Under the pieces are notes generated by a model. It searched no databases. It had not been told where the DNA came from and saw only the letters and a list, made by a program, of their open reading frames with translations. DNA of 64,000 nucleotides, taken from NCBI RefSeq assembly GCF_016107395.1, contig NZ_JAAIKO010000029.1, positions 38,165 to 102,164 of the forward strand. Direction: 5' to 3'. This document shows positions 23,895-32,285 of the stretch, one piece after another. Position numbers and translations under genes: made by a program. Within the stretch, counting starts at the first letter, position 1, and every line of letters begins with the position of its first letter. Source of the stretch: Streptomyces fildesensis (GTDB taxonomy: Bacteria; Actinomycetota; Actinomycetes; Streptomycetales; Streptomycetaceae).

Positions 23895-25928
23895 TCAGTC
23901 GGTGAACCGGGCGGCCTCGTCCAACAGCGTGTCGGTGTCGGCGTCCGCCGCCAGCGCCAGCTGCCGGAACATGGCGCTGATCTTGTAGTTGAGTTCGGGG
24001 CGGCCCGGTGGCAGCCGGTTGCGGGGATCGCCCGCGAGCCACAGCGCGGCCGCCAGCTCGGCCAGCGGACGGCCGGTGACCGGATCGGCGTACGCGGCCG
24101 GCGCGTGCTCACGGGCCAGCTGTCCCGCGTTGTGCGACGGCTGATCGTCCGTGAGCTGCGCGCGGTGCATCGGCGCCGCGGTGACGTGATAGAGCTCGCG
24201 CAGCCAGGGCACCGCGTCGGCGGCACCGAAGCCACGCGCGAAATGCATGACCACCGTGTCGAGTTCGTTGAGTGCGAGCCGGTGGTAGAGGGCGTCCAGC
24301 GGACGGCTGAGCCGCTCGTGCCACGCACACAGCGCCTGGTGCGCGTGCTGCCAGGCGGCCGGTCCGCCTACCGGAGCCGGCCGCCCGGCGAGTTCCTCCA
24401 GCAGCAGCAGTCGCAGCCACGGGTGCAGGACCGGGCGCTCCTCGGGGGCACCGGGCGCCACCAGATAGCCGGACGGGCCGCGTCCACCGCGGGTGTTGGC
24501 GTCCTCGGGGATGGGCGCGAACAGCCACAGCTGGTTGCGCAGTTCCAGCATCACGGTGTCCCGGGCGTGCTCGGACAGCTCGTTGAGCAGCCCGGAGTTG
24601 ACGGCCGCCGCCGGGGTCCTGGCGGCGGCGACCGGTACGGCGGCGGCCCGCTGGTCGGTGGTCAGCCCGTCGAGCAGGTAGTCGCGGACGACGGCGCCGA
24701 GCGGCGGCCTGCGCACCGGATCGCCGCCGTCCCCGGGCACCGGGGTGTCCAGCAGGCCGTACAGATCTCGGTCGGAGACGCCCGCCGCGAGCAGCCCGCC
24801 GATGGCGGTGTGCACCTGCTGGACGCTCCAGGGGTGGCCGTAGGTGAGCCGGTGCACCAGCGGGGTGGCACGGGCCAGCCGGGTGGCGTGCACGGGATGG
24901 CGTCCCGCCTCGAGCGACACCTCGACCTCGTACAGGTCGCGCAGTCGCACCGGATACCACCAGTCGGCGGGCGGGGCGTCGGTGCGCGGCCGCCAGTCGG
25001 CGTACGAGGCGCGGTCGGCGACCTGGATGTACGGGTCGCCGGGCCGTCCGTCGGCGGGGCCGGGCACCGCGCGGGTGGTGGCACTCGTCGCCACGATCAG
25101 CAGCGGGTCGTACCTGCCCGGCTGCGACACCGCGTGCTCGGCGCGCAGCCGTACCAGCAGGTCCAGGAAGCGGGTGCCGTGGCTGTGGTCGATGTTGTCG
25201 AGCAACACCAGGCAGTTGTGGTCCCGGCGCGCGTGCCCGTACGCGGCGCGCAGATCGGCGAGGAACGCCTCGCACAGCCGCCGGTCCACCGCCTCCCGGT
25301 GTTCCTCCGCCGTGCTGCGGCTGCGCAGGTTCAGCTCGACCAGTTCGTCCATCGCGGTGGGCGGCCCGAGCGAGCCGTACCAGTGGTACGTCTGGTTGAG
25401 GAAGGTGCGGGTCGGCATGTACTCGAACCCGCGCAGCAGCACACCGATGATCAGGTCGGTGCCGGGGATCGGCGACAGGCCGAGCGAGTCGACGATCGAG
25501 CTGATCCCCTCGCCGGCGTCGACCGCGGCGCCGCGGCTGCGGGCCTGGCGTAACGCCTTGCGCAGTTCACGGGTGGCCTGTTCCCGGTCGGTCAGCGACA
25601 GTTCGGGCTGCACGGCGAGCAGCCCGAGCAGCAGCCGCGGGAAACGCAGCGGCTTGATACCGGTGTGCTTGCGCGCCAGCAGGAACGCCAGATGCACGGC
25701 CACCTCGTACGGCCGCTGTTCGTCCGCCGCCGCGAAGTCGACCCGGGCGGCGGGGGCCCCGCGCGTCACCGCCTCGAAGTGGTCGAGCGCGAACGTCTTG
25801 CCACTGCCGGGCCGTCCCAGCAGGGCGATCAGCGGCAGTGCGCGGTCCTGTGCCCGGGGCGGCCGTGACCAGCATTCATGCACCAATGCGTCGATCTCGC
25901 CCAGCCCAGGGGGCGGCGCCTGCACCAT
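23895..25928 (-). CDS. P-loop NTPase (STAND/AAA-like), partner of the binding protein
   Basis: A cytoplasmic protein of 677 residues starting MVQAPPPGLGEID. Walker A GRPGSGKT lies at residues 38-45, and a Walker B-like CLVLLDNIDH near residue 240 has Asp followed by Asn instead of a catalytic Glu. Downstream is a mostly helical region rich in Ala/Arg with DLYGLLDTPVPGDGG and LHPWLRLLLLEELAG, as in STAND-type signalling ATPases. No HTH or effector domain is recognisable. The open frame continues 31 codons upstream, but the ATG at 25928 has an AGGGGGA site. It is cotranscribed with the membrane-anchored binding protein, which it may serve as a cytoplasmic partner. Confidence 0.75.
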   Translation of the reverse strand: MVQAPPPGLGEIDALVHECWSRPPRAQDRALPLIALLGRPGSGKTFALDHFEAVTRGAPAARVDFAAADEQRPYEVAVHLAFLLARKHTGIKPLRFPRLLLGLLAVQPELSLTDREQATRELRKALRQARSRGAAVDAGEGISSIVDSLGLSPIPGTDLIIGVLLRGFEYMPTRTFLNQTYHWYGSLGPPTAMDELVELNLRSRSTAEEHREAVDRRLCEAFLADLRAAYGHARRDHNCLVLLDNIDHSHGTRFLDLLVRLRAEHAVSQPGRYDPLLIVATSATTRAVPGPADGRPGDPYIQVADRASYADWRPRTDAPPADWWYPVRLRDLYEVEVSLEAGRHPVHATRLARATPLVHRLTYGHPWSVQQVHTAIGGLLAAGVSDRDLYGLLDTPVPGDGGDPVRRPPLGAVVRDYLLDGLTTDQRAAAVPVAAARTPAAAVNSGLLNELSEHARDTVMLELRNQLWLFAPIPEDANTRGGRGPSGYLVAPGAPEERPVLHPWLRLLLLEELAGRPAPVGGPAAWQHAHQALCAWHERLSRPLDALYHRLALNELDTVVMHFARGFGAADAVPWLRELYHVTAAPMHRAQLTDDQPSHNAGQLAREHAPAAYADPVTGRPLAELAAALWLAGDPRNRLPPGRPELNYKISAMFRQLALAADADTDTLLDEAARFTD

Positions 25929-26045
25929 GCCCGTCCCCCTCGCGGTGCGCGTGATCGCGGAGACAGCATCGTGCCATGAAGAGCCTTGCGGGGCATGGGC
26001 TTTGACCGTTCCCGGACACACCCAGTGTCCATCCGGGCACGGCGA

Positions 26046-26093
26046 GTACGGCAGGGGGCCCGGCAGTCGTCACTGCCGGGCCCCCTGCCGTAC
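26046..26093 (-). terminator. Very long perfect terminator hairpin
   Basis: A 22-bp perfect stem (26046-26067 with 26072-26093) closed by a four-base CGTC loop, with a GCAGGGGGCCCGGCAGT core. It starts 43 bases after the stop of the small membrane gene (26137) on the minus strand and isolates it from the NTPase gene. Confidence 0.85.
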
Positions 26094-26136
26094 GTCTACC
26101 TGTGCGGGTACTCGTTGGTCACCTCGTGCGTCACGG

Positions 26137-26307
26137 CTACCAGCGGTACCAGCGGCCACGGCTGCCGGATGCCCCGGTACCGCGCATCACGAAGCCGAGC
26201 AGCCAGACCACCAGGACGATCACCGCGACCCACCAGAGGATCTTCAGGGCGAATCCGGCGCCGAAAAGAATCAGCGCGAGCAGTAGGACCAGAAGCAGTG
26301 GACCCAT
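26137..26307 (-). CDS. Small hydrophobic membrane protein
   Basis: A 56-residue protein with two closely spaced membrane segments (about residues 2-20 and 22-43; MGPLLLVLLLALILFGAGF then ILWWVAVIVLVVWLLGFV) and a short basic, Trp-rich tail ending RGRWYRW. The ATG at 26307 has a clear AGGAGG site. Similar 'hydrophobic proteins' occur next to SigB-type sigma genes in Streptomyces, and here it diverges from such a sigma gene. Function unknown; membrane stress protection is a guess. Confidence 0.75.
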   Translation of the reverse strand: MGPLLLVLLLALILFGAGFALKILWWVAVIVLVVWLLGFVMRGTGASGSRGRWYRW

Positions 26308-26478
26308 GGTTATCAACCTCCTGACCAGCGCATGCCCCCAGGTGAACCGCTCATGCTTCCGGATTTCCGACCCCTCTCGGAGAAGCCGTGGGCCCTTGGC
26401 AGGCATGGGATGCGGGATCCCGGGCAGACGGAGTGTCGTCGGGACCGGCGAACGCGAATCACAGGGAGATACGACCTC

Positions 26479-27357
26479 ATGGGCGCAGCAGCCAGGGCAC
26501 AAGGCATATCGCGCACCGCCGTCGCGCCGGGTACGGCGCCGGAAACGGTGCCGGAGCTGCCCTGGGTGGAGGACGCCGGCAAGGTCGCCCCGACCGACGC
26601 ACGGGCGCTCTCGAAGATCTTCTTCGATCAGCTGCAGGTGCTCGAAGAGGGCACACACGAGTACCAGTACGCGCGGAACACCCTGATCGAGCTGAACATG
26701 GCCCTGGTGAAGTTCGCCGCCCGGCGCTTCCGCAACCGGTCCGAGCCCTTCGAGGACATCGTCCAGGTCGGGACCATCGGGCTGATCAAGGCCATCGACC
26801 GCTTCGACCTGTCACGCGAGGTGGAGTTCCCCACCTTCGCGGTGCCGTACATCATCGGTGAGATCAAGCGGTTCTTCCGCGACACCAGTTGGGCCGTGCA
26901 CGTTCCGCGCCGGCTGCAGGAACTGCGGCTGTCGCTGGCGAAGGCCATCGACGAGCTGTCCGCCGGGCTGGACCGCTCCCCCACCACCGCCGAGCTGGCC
27001 GCCCATCTGGACCTGACGACCGACGAGGTCGTCGACGGCCTGATGGCCAGCAACGGCTACACCGCCGGATCGCTGGACATGCCCGCCTCCGAGGACGATG
27101 AGCGGGGCGGCGGCCTCGCCGACCTGATCGGCGATCTCGACCCCGCCATGGCGGGCGTCGAGAACCTGCAGACGCTCAAGCCGCTGGTGGCGCAGCTCAA
27201 CGAGCGCGACCGCCGCATCCTGCAGATGCGCTTCGGCGACGAGTTGACGCAGGCCCAGATCGGCGCGGAGCTCGGTGTCTCGCAGATGCACGTCTCCCGG
27301 CTGCTCAGCTCGGTGCTGGCCAGGCTGCGCGAGGGCATGCTCGCCGGCACCTGCTGA
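26479..27357 (+). CDS. SigB/SigF/SigG-family sigma factor
   Basis: A 292-residue stress or developmental sigma factor without region 1.1. Region 2 covers residues about 75-145 (FEDIVQVGTIGLIKAIDRFD, then the EFPTFAVPYIIGEIKRFFRD promoter-opening segment), region 3 about 150-215, and region 4 has the helix-turn-helix LTQAQIGAELGVSQMHVSRLL near residues 255-275. The ATG at 26479, after an AGGGAG, is preferred over the longer frame from 26332, which would run through the spacer. Members are held by HATPase anti-sigma proteins; two such proteins are encoded at 1395 and 28338 but neither is adjacent enough to claim as its partner. Confidence 0.9.
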   Translation: MGAAARAQGISRTAVAPGTAPETVPELPWVEDAGKVAPTDARALSKIFFDQLQVLEEGTHEYQYARNTLIELNMALVKFAARRFRNRSEPFEDIVQVGTIGLIKAIDRFDLSREVEFPTFAVPYIIGEIKRFFRDTSWAVHVPRRLQELRLSLAKAIDELSAGLDRSPTTAELAAHLDLTTDEVVDGLMASNGYTAGSLDMPASEDDERGGGLADLIGDLDPAMAGVENLQTLKPLVAQLNERDRRILQMRFGDELTQAQIGAELGVSQMHVSRLLSSVLARLREGMLAGTC

Positions 27358-27459
27358 GCCGGGTGCCGCCGGAACATGTCCTTCCGGGCCGCGTCCGTCG
27401 CCGACCCGGCCGGCCGAACTCGTGACGCCGGCGCCCCGATGTCGCTCTAGAGTGATCCG

Positions 27460-28221
27460 ATGGGACTCACACACCTCGGCGGGACCGCTGTCGGACGACG
27501 CGTCATATCGCTCAGGTCCCGCTCGCGGCGGGCCGCCGCGGTGGCCGCGATCACCGTATGGGCCGTCACCGGCACCCTGCTCGGGTCGGTACCGGCCCAC
27601 GGTGCGGCCACTCCCCCGCCCCGCTTCCCGGTGCCGGTGACGGTCGGTTCCGCCCACCAGGTGATCAGCGTGCAGGCCCACGGTTCGTACGCGACCGTCA
27701 TCGCCTGGCAGCAGACCGGCGCCATCTGGATCAAGAAGTACGTGACCACCGCGGCGCGGGTCGGCTCGCACGGCATCACCGACGGCGCCACGCGCAAGCA
27801 GGGTACGTACACGACACCCACCGGCACCTACACCCTCACCCAGGGCTTCGGCGTCGACGCCAACCCCGGCACCCGGATGCCGTACCACCGGGTCACCGCG
27901 GCGGACTGGTGGGTGGAGGACCCGGACTCCCGCTACTACAACCGGATGCGCCAGGCCGCGCAGGGCGGCTTCCCGCTGACGGAGGCCGGCGACCACGGCA
28001 GCGAGCACCTCGTCAACTACCCCGTGCAGTACCGGAATGCGCTGGTGATCAACTTCAACACCAACCCCGCGGTTCCGGGCCGCGGCGCCGGGATCTTCCT
28101 GCACGCGCTCGGTCCGAAGGCCGGGCCCACCGCGGGCTGTGTCGCGATTCCGCAGAGCGTCCTCACCAATGTGCTGCGCTGGGCCGACCCGGCGCAGCAC
28201 CCGGTGATCGCGATCGGGTGA
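27460..28221 (+). CDS. Secreted L,D-transpeptidase (YkuD-type)
   Basis: A 253-residue exported enzyme. An Arg-rich N-terminus and hydrophobic segment (residues about 25-48) end in AHGA, a likely signal-peptidase site. The catalytic domain follows, with IFLHALGP and the active-site Cys227 in PTAGCVAIP, matching the YkuD HXn(S/T)HGC-type motif in relaxed form (Thr-Ala-Gly-Cys). Such enzymes form 3-3 cross-links or attach proteins to peptidoglycan. It stands alone, 102 bases downstream of the sigma factor gene. Confidence 0.85.
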   Translation: MGLTHLGGTAVGRRVISLRSRSRRAAAVAAITVWAVTGTLLGSVPAHGAATPPPRFPVPVTVGSAHQVISVQAHGSYATVIAWQQTGAIWIKKYVTTAARVGSHGITDGATRKQGTYTTPTGTYTLTQGFGVDANPGTRMPYHRVTAADWWVEDPDSRYYNRMRQAAQGGFPLTEAGDHGSEHLVNYPVQYRNALVINFNTNPAVPGRGAGIFLHALGPKAGPTAGCVAIPQSVLTNVLRWADPAQHPVIAIG

Positions 28222-28337
28222 CCGGCGGCCTGCTCTGCCGACCGGCGGTTTGCTACTGGCAGGTATAGGTCGGTGTCCCCAGGGTAGGAGAGGCCTCAGT
28301 GTTCGGGCCCGCGGGCCATCACGGCGGCAGGAGCGAC

Positions 28338-28784
28338 ATGATCGGGATCAAACGGCGTACGCCGGCCATGCCGCCGCCGGTGCAGGCCGCCACCCACCAC
28401 CGGGCCGCGCACTACGACGGCTCGGTCGGCAGCATCGGCGCCGCCCGCCGGCTGACGGCCGACTTCCTGCACCAGCTCGCCGCCGAGTGGTACGCCCCGG
28501 TCGGCGCGGAACAGATGCAGGACATCCTGCTGGTGGTCAGCGAGCTGGCCACCAACGCGGAGCGGCATTCCGGCGGCCCCTACCTGGTGGAGCTGGCCGG
28601 CGACGCCGAGTCCGTCCACGTCACCGTGTGGGACAGCGGCAGCACCCTGCCGCGGGTCTTCGCCCCCGATCCGCTGCGGATCGGCGGGCACGGCATGGAG
28701 ATCGTGCTGCGGCTCTGCGACGGTCTGACGATGGAACTCGTACCGGTGGGCAAGCGCGTCAGCGCCCGGTTCGACCTCACGTAG
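28338..28784 (+). CDS. ATP-binding HATPase protein (anti-sigma type)
   Basis: A 148-residue single-domain GHKL ATPase. N box ELATNAERHSGG (about residues 62-73), a WDSG block in the G1 position and GGHGMEIVL as the G2 box are present. It resembles the Streptomyces RsbW-like proteins that act as anti-sigma kinases. Two starts are possible: ATG 28338 (AGGAG only four bases before) or GTG 28299 (GGAG eight bases before), which adds 13 residues. It is in the neighbourhood of a SigB-type sigma factor but separated by the transpeptidase gene. Confidence 0.85.
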   Translation: MIGIKRRTPAMPPPVQAATHHRAAHYDGSVGSIGAARRLTADFLHQLAAEWYAPVGAEQMQDILLVVSELATNAERHSGGPYLVELAGDAESVHVTVWDSGSTLPRVFAPDPLRIGGHGMEIVLRLCDGLTMELVPVGKRVSARFDLT

Positions 28785-28952
28785 GCCTGCGTCCCCTCGC
28801 CCTGGCACCGCCGGGCCTTCCGGGTCGGCACGGACGGGCGATGAGATGTTGCCGCCCCGATCACCCGAGGAGAGGCTGAGCTCGACGTCACCAGGTCTCC
28901 GTGAGCGCGGGCGTGACCGCGCCGGGCGTGGTGGACGGAAGGAGCGAGTCCT

Positions 28953-29249
28953 ATGAGGGTCATGCTGAGGGCGCATCTGGACACCCAGGCCGGGAACGCG
29001 GCGTTCAAGAGCGGCAGGCTGGGACAGGTCATGGAGCAGCTGTCGGAACTCCTCAAGCCCGAGGCGGCCTATTTCGGCCCCAGCGAGGGCGACCGGTCGT
29101 GCACCTTCGTCTTCGACATGACGGACAGTTCGCTGCTGCCCTCCATCGCGGAACCGCTCTTCGAGGAACTCGGCGCGAGGATCGAGATCCAGCCGGTGAT
29201 GAACAGCGAGGACCTGCAGAAGGGGCTTGCCGCGGTACGGAAGGGCTGA
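28953..29249 (+). CDS. Small conserved protein, DUF3303-like
   Basis: A 98-residue acidic protein with alternating strands and helices (MRVMLRAHLDTQAGN, CTFVFDMTDSSLLP, then LFEELGARIEIQPVMN), suggesting a ferredoxin-like alpha+beta dimeric-barrel fold. This resembles the DUF3303 family, though I cannot be certain. There is a GGAAGGAG ribosome site at about 28937-28944. It stands alone between the HATPase gene and a palindromic terminator. No function can be given. Confidence 0.7.
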   Translation: MRVMLRAHLDTQAGNAAFKSGRLGQVMEQLSELLKPEAAYFGPSEGDRSCTFVFDMTDSSLLPSIAEPLFEELGARIEIQPVMNSEDLQKGLAAVRKG

Positions 29250-29260
29250 GCACCCGGGCG

Positions 29261-29284
29261 GCCGCCCGGACCGGTCCGGGCGGC
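29261..29284. terminator. 24-base palindrome between convergent genes
   Basis: GCCGCCCGGACC followed directly by its complement, with no unpaired loop in the drawn form. It lies in the 54-base gap between the DUF3303-like gene and the membrane protein gene, both of which end here. Confidence 0.65.
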
Positions 29285-29303
29285 TCGGGGGCGATGCTCG
29301 CGC

Positions 29304-29819
29304 CTACTGCCCGCGGCGGCGCCGGTAGTAGGAGAGCGTGACCACGCCGAGCAGCGGACCCCACAGCAGCAGGGGCGCGTAGCAGGCGTCCATCACCACG
29401 AGGGCGAGTCCCGTCGGCGCTCGCTCCGCGCCTCCGAAGCCCTTCGCGTTGGGGATCAACAGCAGCATCAGGGCGATCGAGCCGAGCGCGGCCGGGATCA
29501 CCGCCGCGAGCGGCGGGACCCGCCGGCCTCCGACGACCGGGATCCAGCGCGGAACCGTCTCGCCCCAGGGCCTGACCAGTCCCAGGGTGAGCATCGTCAG
29601 TCCTTCGATGCCCAGGCCCATCACGACGCACACGACGCTGAACCAGCCGGGGGCTCCCAGGCCGGTGGTGTCGAAGCCCACCGGGATGCCGAACCCCATC
29701 GTGATCCGCCATATCCCGGACGGGACGGCGGTGAGCGCCGCGACCTGCGCGGCGACGACCACCCATCGGGCGGGAAGCGGGCTGCGGCGGACGGCTGCGG
29801 GAATCTCGTGAGTGACCAT
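29304..29819 (-). CDS. Four-helix integral membrane protein
   Basis: A 171-residue protein with four predicted membrane segments (about residues 20-40, 56-78, 103-125 and 140-160) and a short, strongly basic C-terminus (YYRRRRGQ). The N-terminus carries RRSPLPARW before the first helix, so it is probably cytoplasmic. No family is recognised. The ATG at 29819 has no good ribosome site, but the upstream frame enters a different reading context. It lies downstream of the decayed lipoprotein gene on the same strand and may once have shared a transcript with it. Confidence 0.75.
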   Translation of the reverse strand: MVTHEIPAAVRRSPLPARWVVVAAQVAALTAVPSGIWRITMGFGIPVGFDTTGLGAPGWFSVVCVVMGLGIEGLTMLTLGLVRPWGETVPRWIPVVGGRRVPPLAAVIPAALGSIALMLLLIPNAKGFGGAERAPTGLALVVMDACYAPLLLWGPLLGVVTLSYYRRRRGQ

Positions 29820-29911
29820 GTGACCAGGCTGTCCCGACGGCCGCCGCACCGGATCATGCCCGGGAACGGACCCCGTCCCCCGCGCGGGGGACGGGCGCCT
29901 CGTACCCGGCG

Positions 29912-30553
29912 TCAGGCGGAGGGGCCGGCGCTTCCGGTGGGAGCACCGGAGGGGCGCTGCGGGAGCAGGACCCGGCAGGTCTGGTAGGCCTGGGCCGTCT
30001 TGGGGTCCGAGGTGTTGAAGCCGCGCGGGCCGCCGCTGCCCGGGGACGCGGAGGGCAGCACGACGCCGTGGTCCTTCAGACAGCTGGTGAAGGCCTTCAT
30101 CGCGGTGCTGTCGCCGCCGAAACCGCCCCGGTTCCCGCCCTGACCGCCGGTCTTCGGTCGCAGGGACGCGCAGGCCTGCATCGCCTGCTGCCGGGCCGGA
30201 TCGGCGGAAGCGCCGCCACCCCCGAAGCCGCCGAAACCGCCACCGGGCCGGCGGCTGCCCCCGCCGGCTCCCGGCGTGCCCTTGCCGCCTCCCGGCCGCG
30301 CGCTGCCGCTCGGCCGCGTCGGCAGGGTGACGCCGTGCTGCGCGAGGCACTGGCGGTAGGCGTCCATCCGGGCCGCCCCGGACGCCGACCCGGAGGCGGA
30401 CGGCTAGGCCGCGGCGCTCGAAGCGGCCGAGGAGGAGCAGGCGGCGAGCAGCAGGACGCCGGAGGCGAGAACGGCGGCCGCCGCGGCGGCCCGGAGGGCC
30501 GGTCGCGCGGTGGACGGCCGGGCGGTGGACGGCCCGTCGGTGGTCCAGGTCAT
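29912..30553 (-). pseudogene. Lipoprotein with CLxxHGV repeats, interrupted by an in-frame amber stop
   Basis: From ATG 30553 the frame encodes an Ala-rich signal with a lipobox (LLLAAC, Cys about residue 39) and then SSSAASSAAA before TAG at 30406-30404. The same frame continues without a shift through PSASGSASGAAR into a 151-residue reading frame ending at 29912. That part has two matching blocks, YRQCLAQHGVTLP and FTSCLKDHGVVLP, separated by Gly-rich linker, and a third CRVLLP. Undisturbed it would be a secreted lipoprotein of 213 codons. Cys-His repeat proteins of this type accompany MacAB-like exporters in actinobacteria, and this one diverges from such genes. A single-base change (for example TCG to TAG) explains the lesion. 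Confidence 0.75.
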
Positions 30554-30669
30554 GGCCGTTGTCTCCTCGGAGCGTTGGACGGGGTCGGTGGTCTGCGACG
30601 TCAGGTCGGGCGCGGGCCGGGGACCCGCGGTGCCGGCGGCCCATGACTGAACCGCACGCAGGTGGGGGC

Positions 30670-30700
30670 TGCCAGGGGACTGGCTGTGAGTTCCCTGGCA
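30670..30700. promoter_or_regulatory. Inverted repeat in the divergent spacer
   Basis: TGCCAGGG (30670-30677) and its complement CCCTGGCA (30693-30700) lie 15 bases apart in the 299-base spacer between the decayed lipoprotein and adaptor genes. The sequence shares the CCAGGG core with the direct repeats at 30789, so both may be sites for one regulator, one for each divergent promoter. Confidence 0.45.
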
Positions 30701-30788
30701 GTCGGCGTCGCTGCGGGGCCGGGGAAGCGCGGATCGCGGTCCGTTCGGTGGGCTATCGTCCCTATCGCGCGGTATGCGGTCGTTCGGG

Positions 30789-30817
30789 CTCCCAGGGAAC
30801 TCCCAGACTTCTCCCAG
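30789..30817 (+). promoter_or_regulatory. Three CTCCCAG direct repeats at 11-bp spacing
   Basis: CTCCCAG begins at 30789, 30800 and 30811, an exact 11-base period, 36 to 64 bases before the adaptor ATG. Direct repeats one helical turn apart are the typical binding pattern of OmpR-type response regulators and SARPs. No intact response regulator gene remains at this locus, only a sensor-kinase end at 34716. Confidence 0.65.
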
Positions 30818-30852
30818 GAATTCAAAGGTGCGGACGGCCAGGATGTGCCGCC

Positions 30853-32285
30853 ATGAAGGTGCTCCCACGACGGCGCAGGGCCGTCCTGATCAACTCGGCG
30901 CTCGGCGTTGTGGTCCTCGCGGGTGCCGGTGGCGCCTACGCGACGGTGAACAGCGGCAGCGACACCCCCGCACGGGCCGGCACGCGGACGGTGACGGTCG
31001 CCAAGGGCACGGTGCTGGCGACGGTCTCCGGTTCCGGGTCGCTCACCTCGCCCAGCGACGCCGGGGTGAACTTCACCACCGGCGGCCAGCTCACCGAGGT
31101 CGACGTCAAACCCGGCGACAAGATACCCAAGGGCAAGGTGCTAGCCAAGGTGGACGCGACAGCGGCCGAAGAGGCACTCGCCCAGGACCAGGCGTCGCTG
31201 ATCGCGGCGCGGGCCGACCTCACCAAGGTGGAGGAGGGCCAGCCGAGTTCCACCACGACGGGTTCCGGCGGTGGGTCGCCCAGCGGGTCCTCCGGCGGCT
31301 CGGGCCGCTCCCAGGGCAACGCGACCCGACACCGGCCCCCACCCCGACGCCCACCGTGGATCCGGCCCAGCTCGCCCAGGCCCAGGCCCAGCTCACCCAG
31401 GCGCAGAACACCGTGGACGCGGCGCAGCGCGCGGTCGACGGAACGGTGCTGAGGTCCCCGGTCGACGGCACCGTGGCCTCGGTGTCCGGCAAGACCGGAC
31501 AGTCGGTGTCCGGCACGGGCAACTCCACGGCGGGCGGCCCGTCCGGCAGTTCCGGCTCGGGCTCCGGGTCGGGATCCGGGTCGGGGAGCAGCAGCGCCAC
31601 CGGTTCGTCGACCACGCCCACCGGCTTCGTCGTGATCACCAATCCGACCGGTATGCAGGTGACGGCCAACTTCTCGGAGTCCGACACCCTCAAGCTGAAG
31701 CCCGGCCAGACGGCCACGGTCACCCTCAACGCCGAGTCGGGCACGGTGCTCAACGCCAAGGTGCTCTCGGTCAGTTCGCTGCCCGTGAGCAGCGGGTCAG
31801 GCTCGAGCGGCGGCAGCGGTTCGGGAAGCGCCGTGCAGTACGCGGCGACCCTCTCCATCACCAGCCCGACCGAGGGCCTGCGCACCGGGCTCAGCGCCAA
31901 CATCCAGGTCGTGACGAGCGAGGCCTCCGGGGCGCTGTACGTGCCGACGGCGGCGGTGTCCGGCACCGGCGCGAACCGCACAGTGACGGTGGTCAGGCCT
32001 GACGGCAGCACCCAGCGGACGAGCGTGACGGTCGGTGTGGAGGGCGACACCGAGGACCAGATCGCCTCCGGCCTCACCGAGGGCGAGCAGGTCCAGATCA
32101 CCACCGTCTCCTCGTCGGGGACCAGCGGTTTCCCGAGCGGCGCGTTCCCCGGCGGTCTCGGCGGTGCCGGGCGGACCCGCACCGGCGGCGCCACCGGCGG
32201 TGGCGGTACCGGTGGCGGCGGTACCGGTGGCGGCGGTACCGGTGGCGGCGGGTTCCGCACCGGCGGCGGGGGTGGCCGCGGATGA
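30853..32285 (+). pseudogene. MacA/HlyD-type efflux adaptor, single-base frameshift
   Basis: The frame from ATG 30853 encodes one membrane helix (ALGVVVLAGAGGAYATV), a lipoyl-type half motif (GGQLTEVDVKPGDKIPKGKVLAKVDA) and the first coiled-coil strand, then goes out of frame after codon 31321. The correct reading resumes one base shifted as PTPAPTPTPTVDPAQLAQAQAQL and continues through the second lipoyl half (GTVLRSPVDGTVASV), beta-barrel and membrane-proximal domains to 32285. Restoring one C in the CCC at 31325-31327 would give a 477-residue protein. The C-terminus is Gly-rich with three 15-bp repeats. The intact form would link the MacB-like ABC complex to its substrate path. Confidence 0.8.
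32205..32249 (+). repeat. Three perfect 15-bp tandem repeats
   Basis: GGTACCGGTGGCGGC occurs three times without change at 32205-32219, 32220-32234 and 32235-32249. It encodes GTGGG-type repeats at the end of the adaptor reading frame and could vary in copy number by slippage. Confidence 0.85.

Noticed and set aside
28250..28879. A 209-codon frame overlapping the HATPase gene
   Set aside because: It is in another frame of the HATPase gene, Arg/Gly-rich and without motifs.
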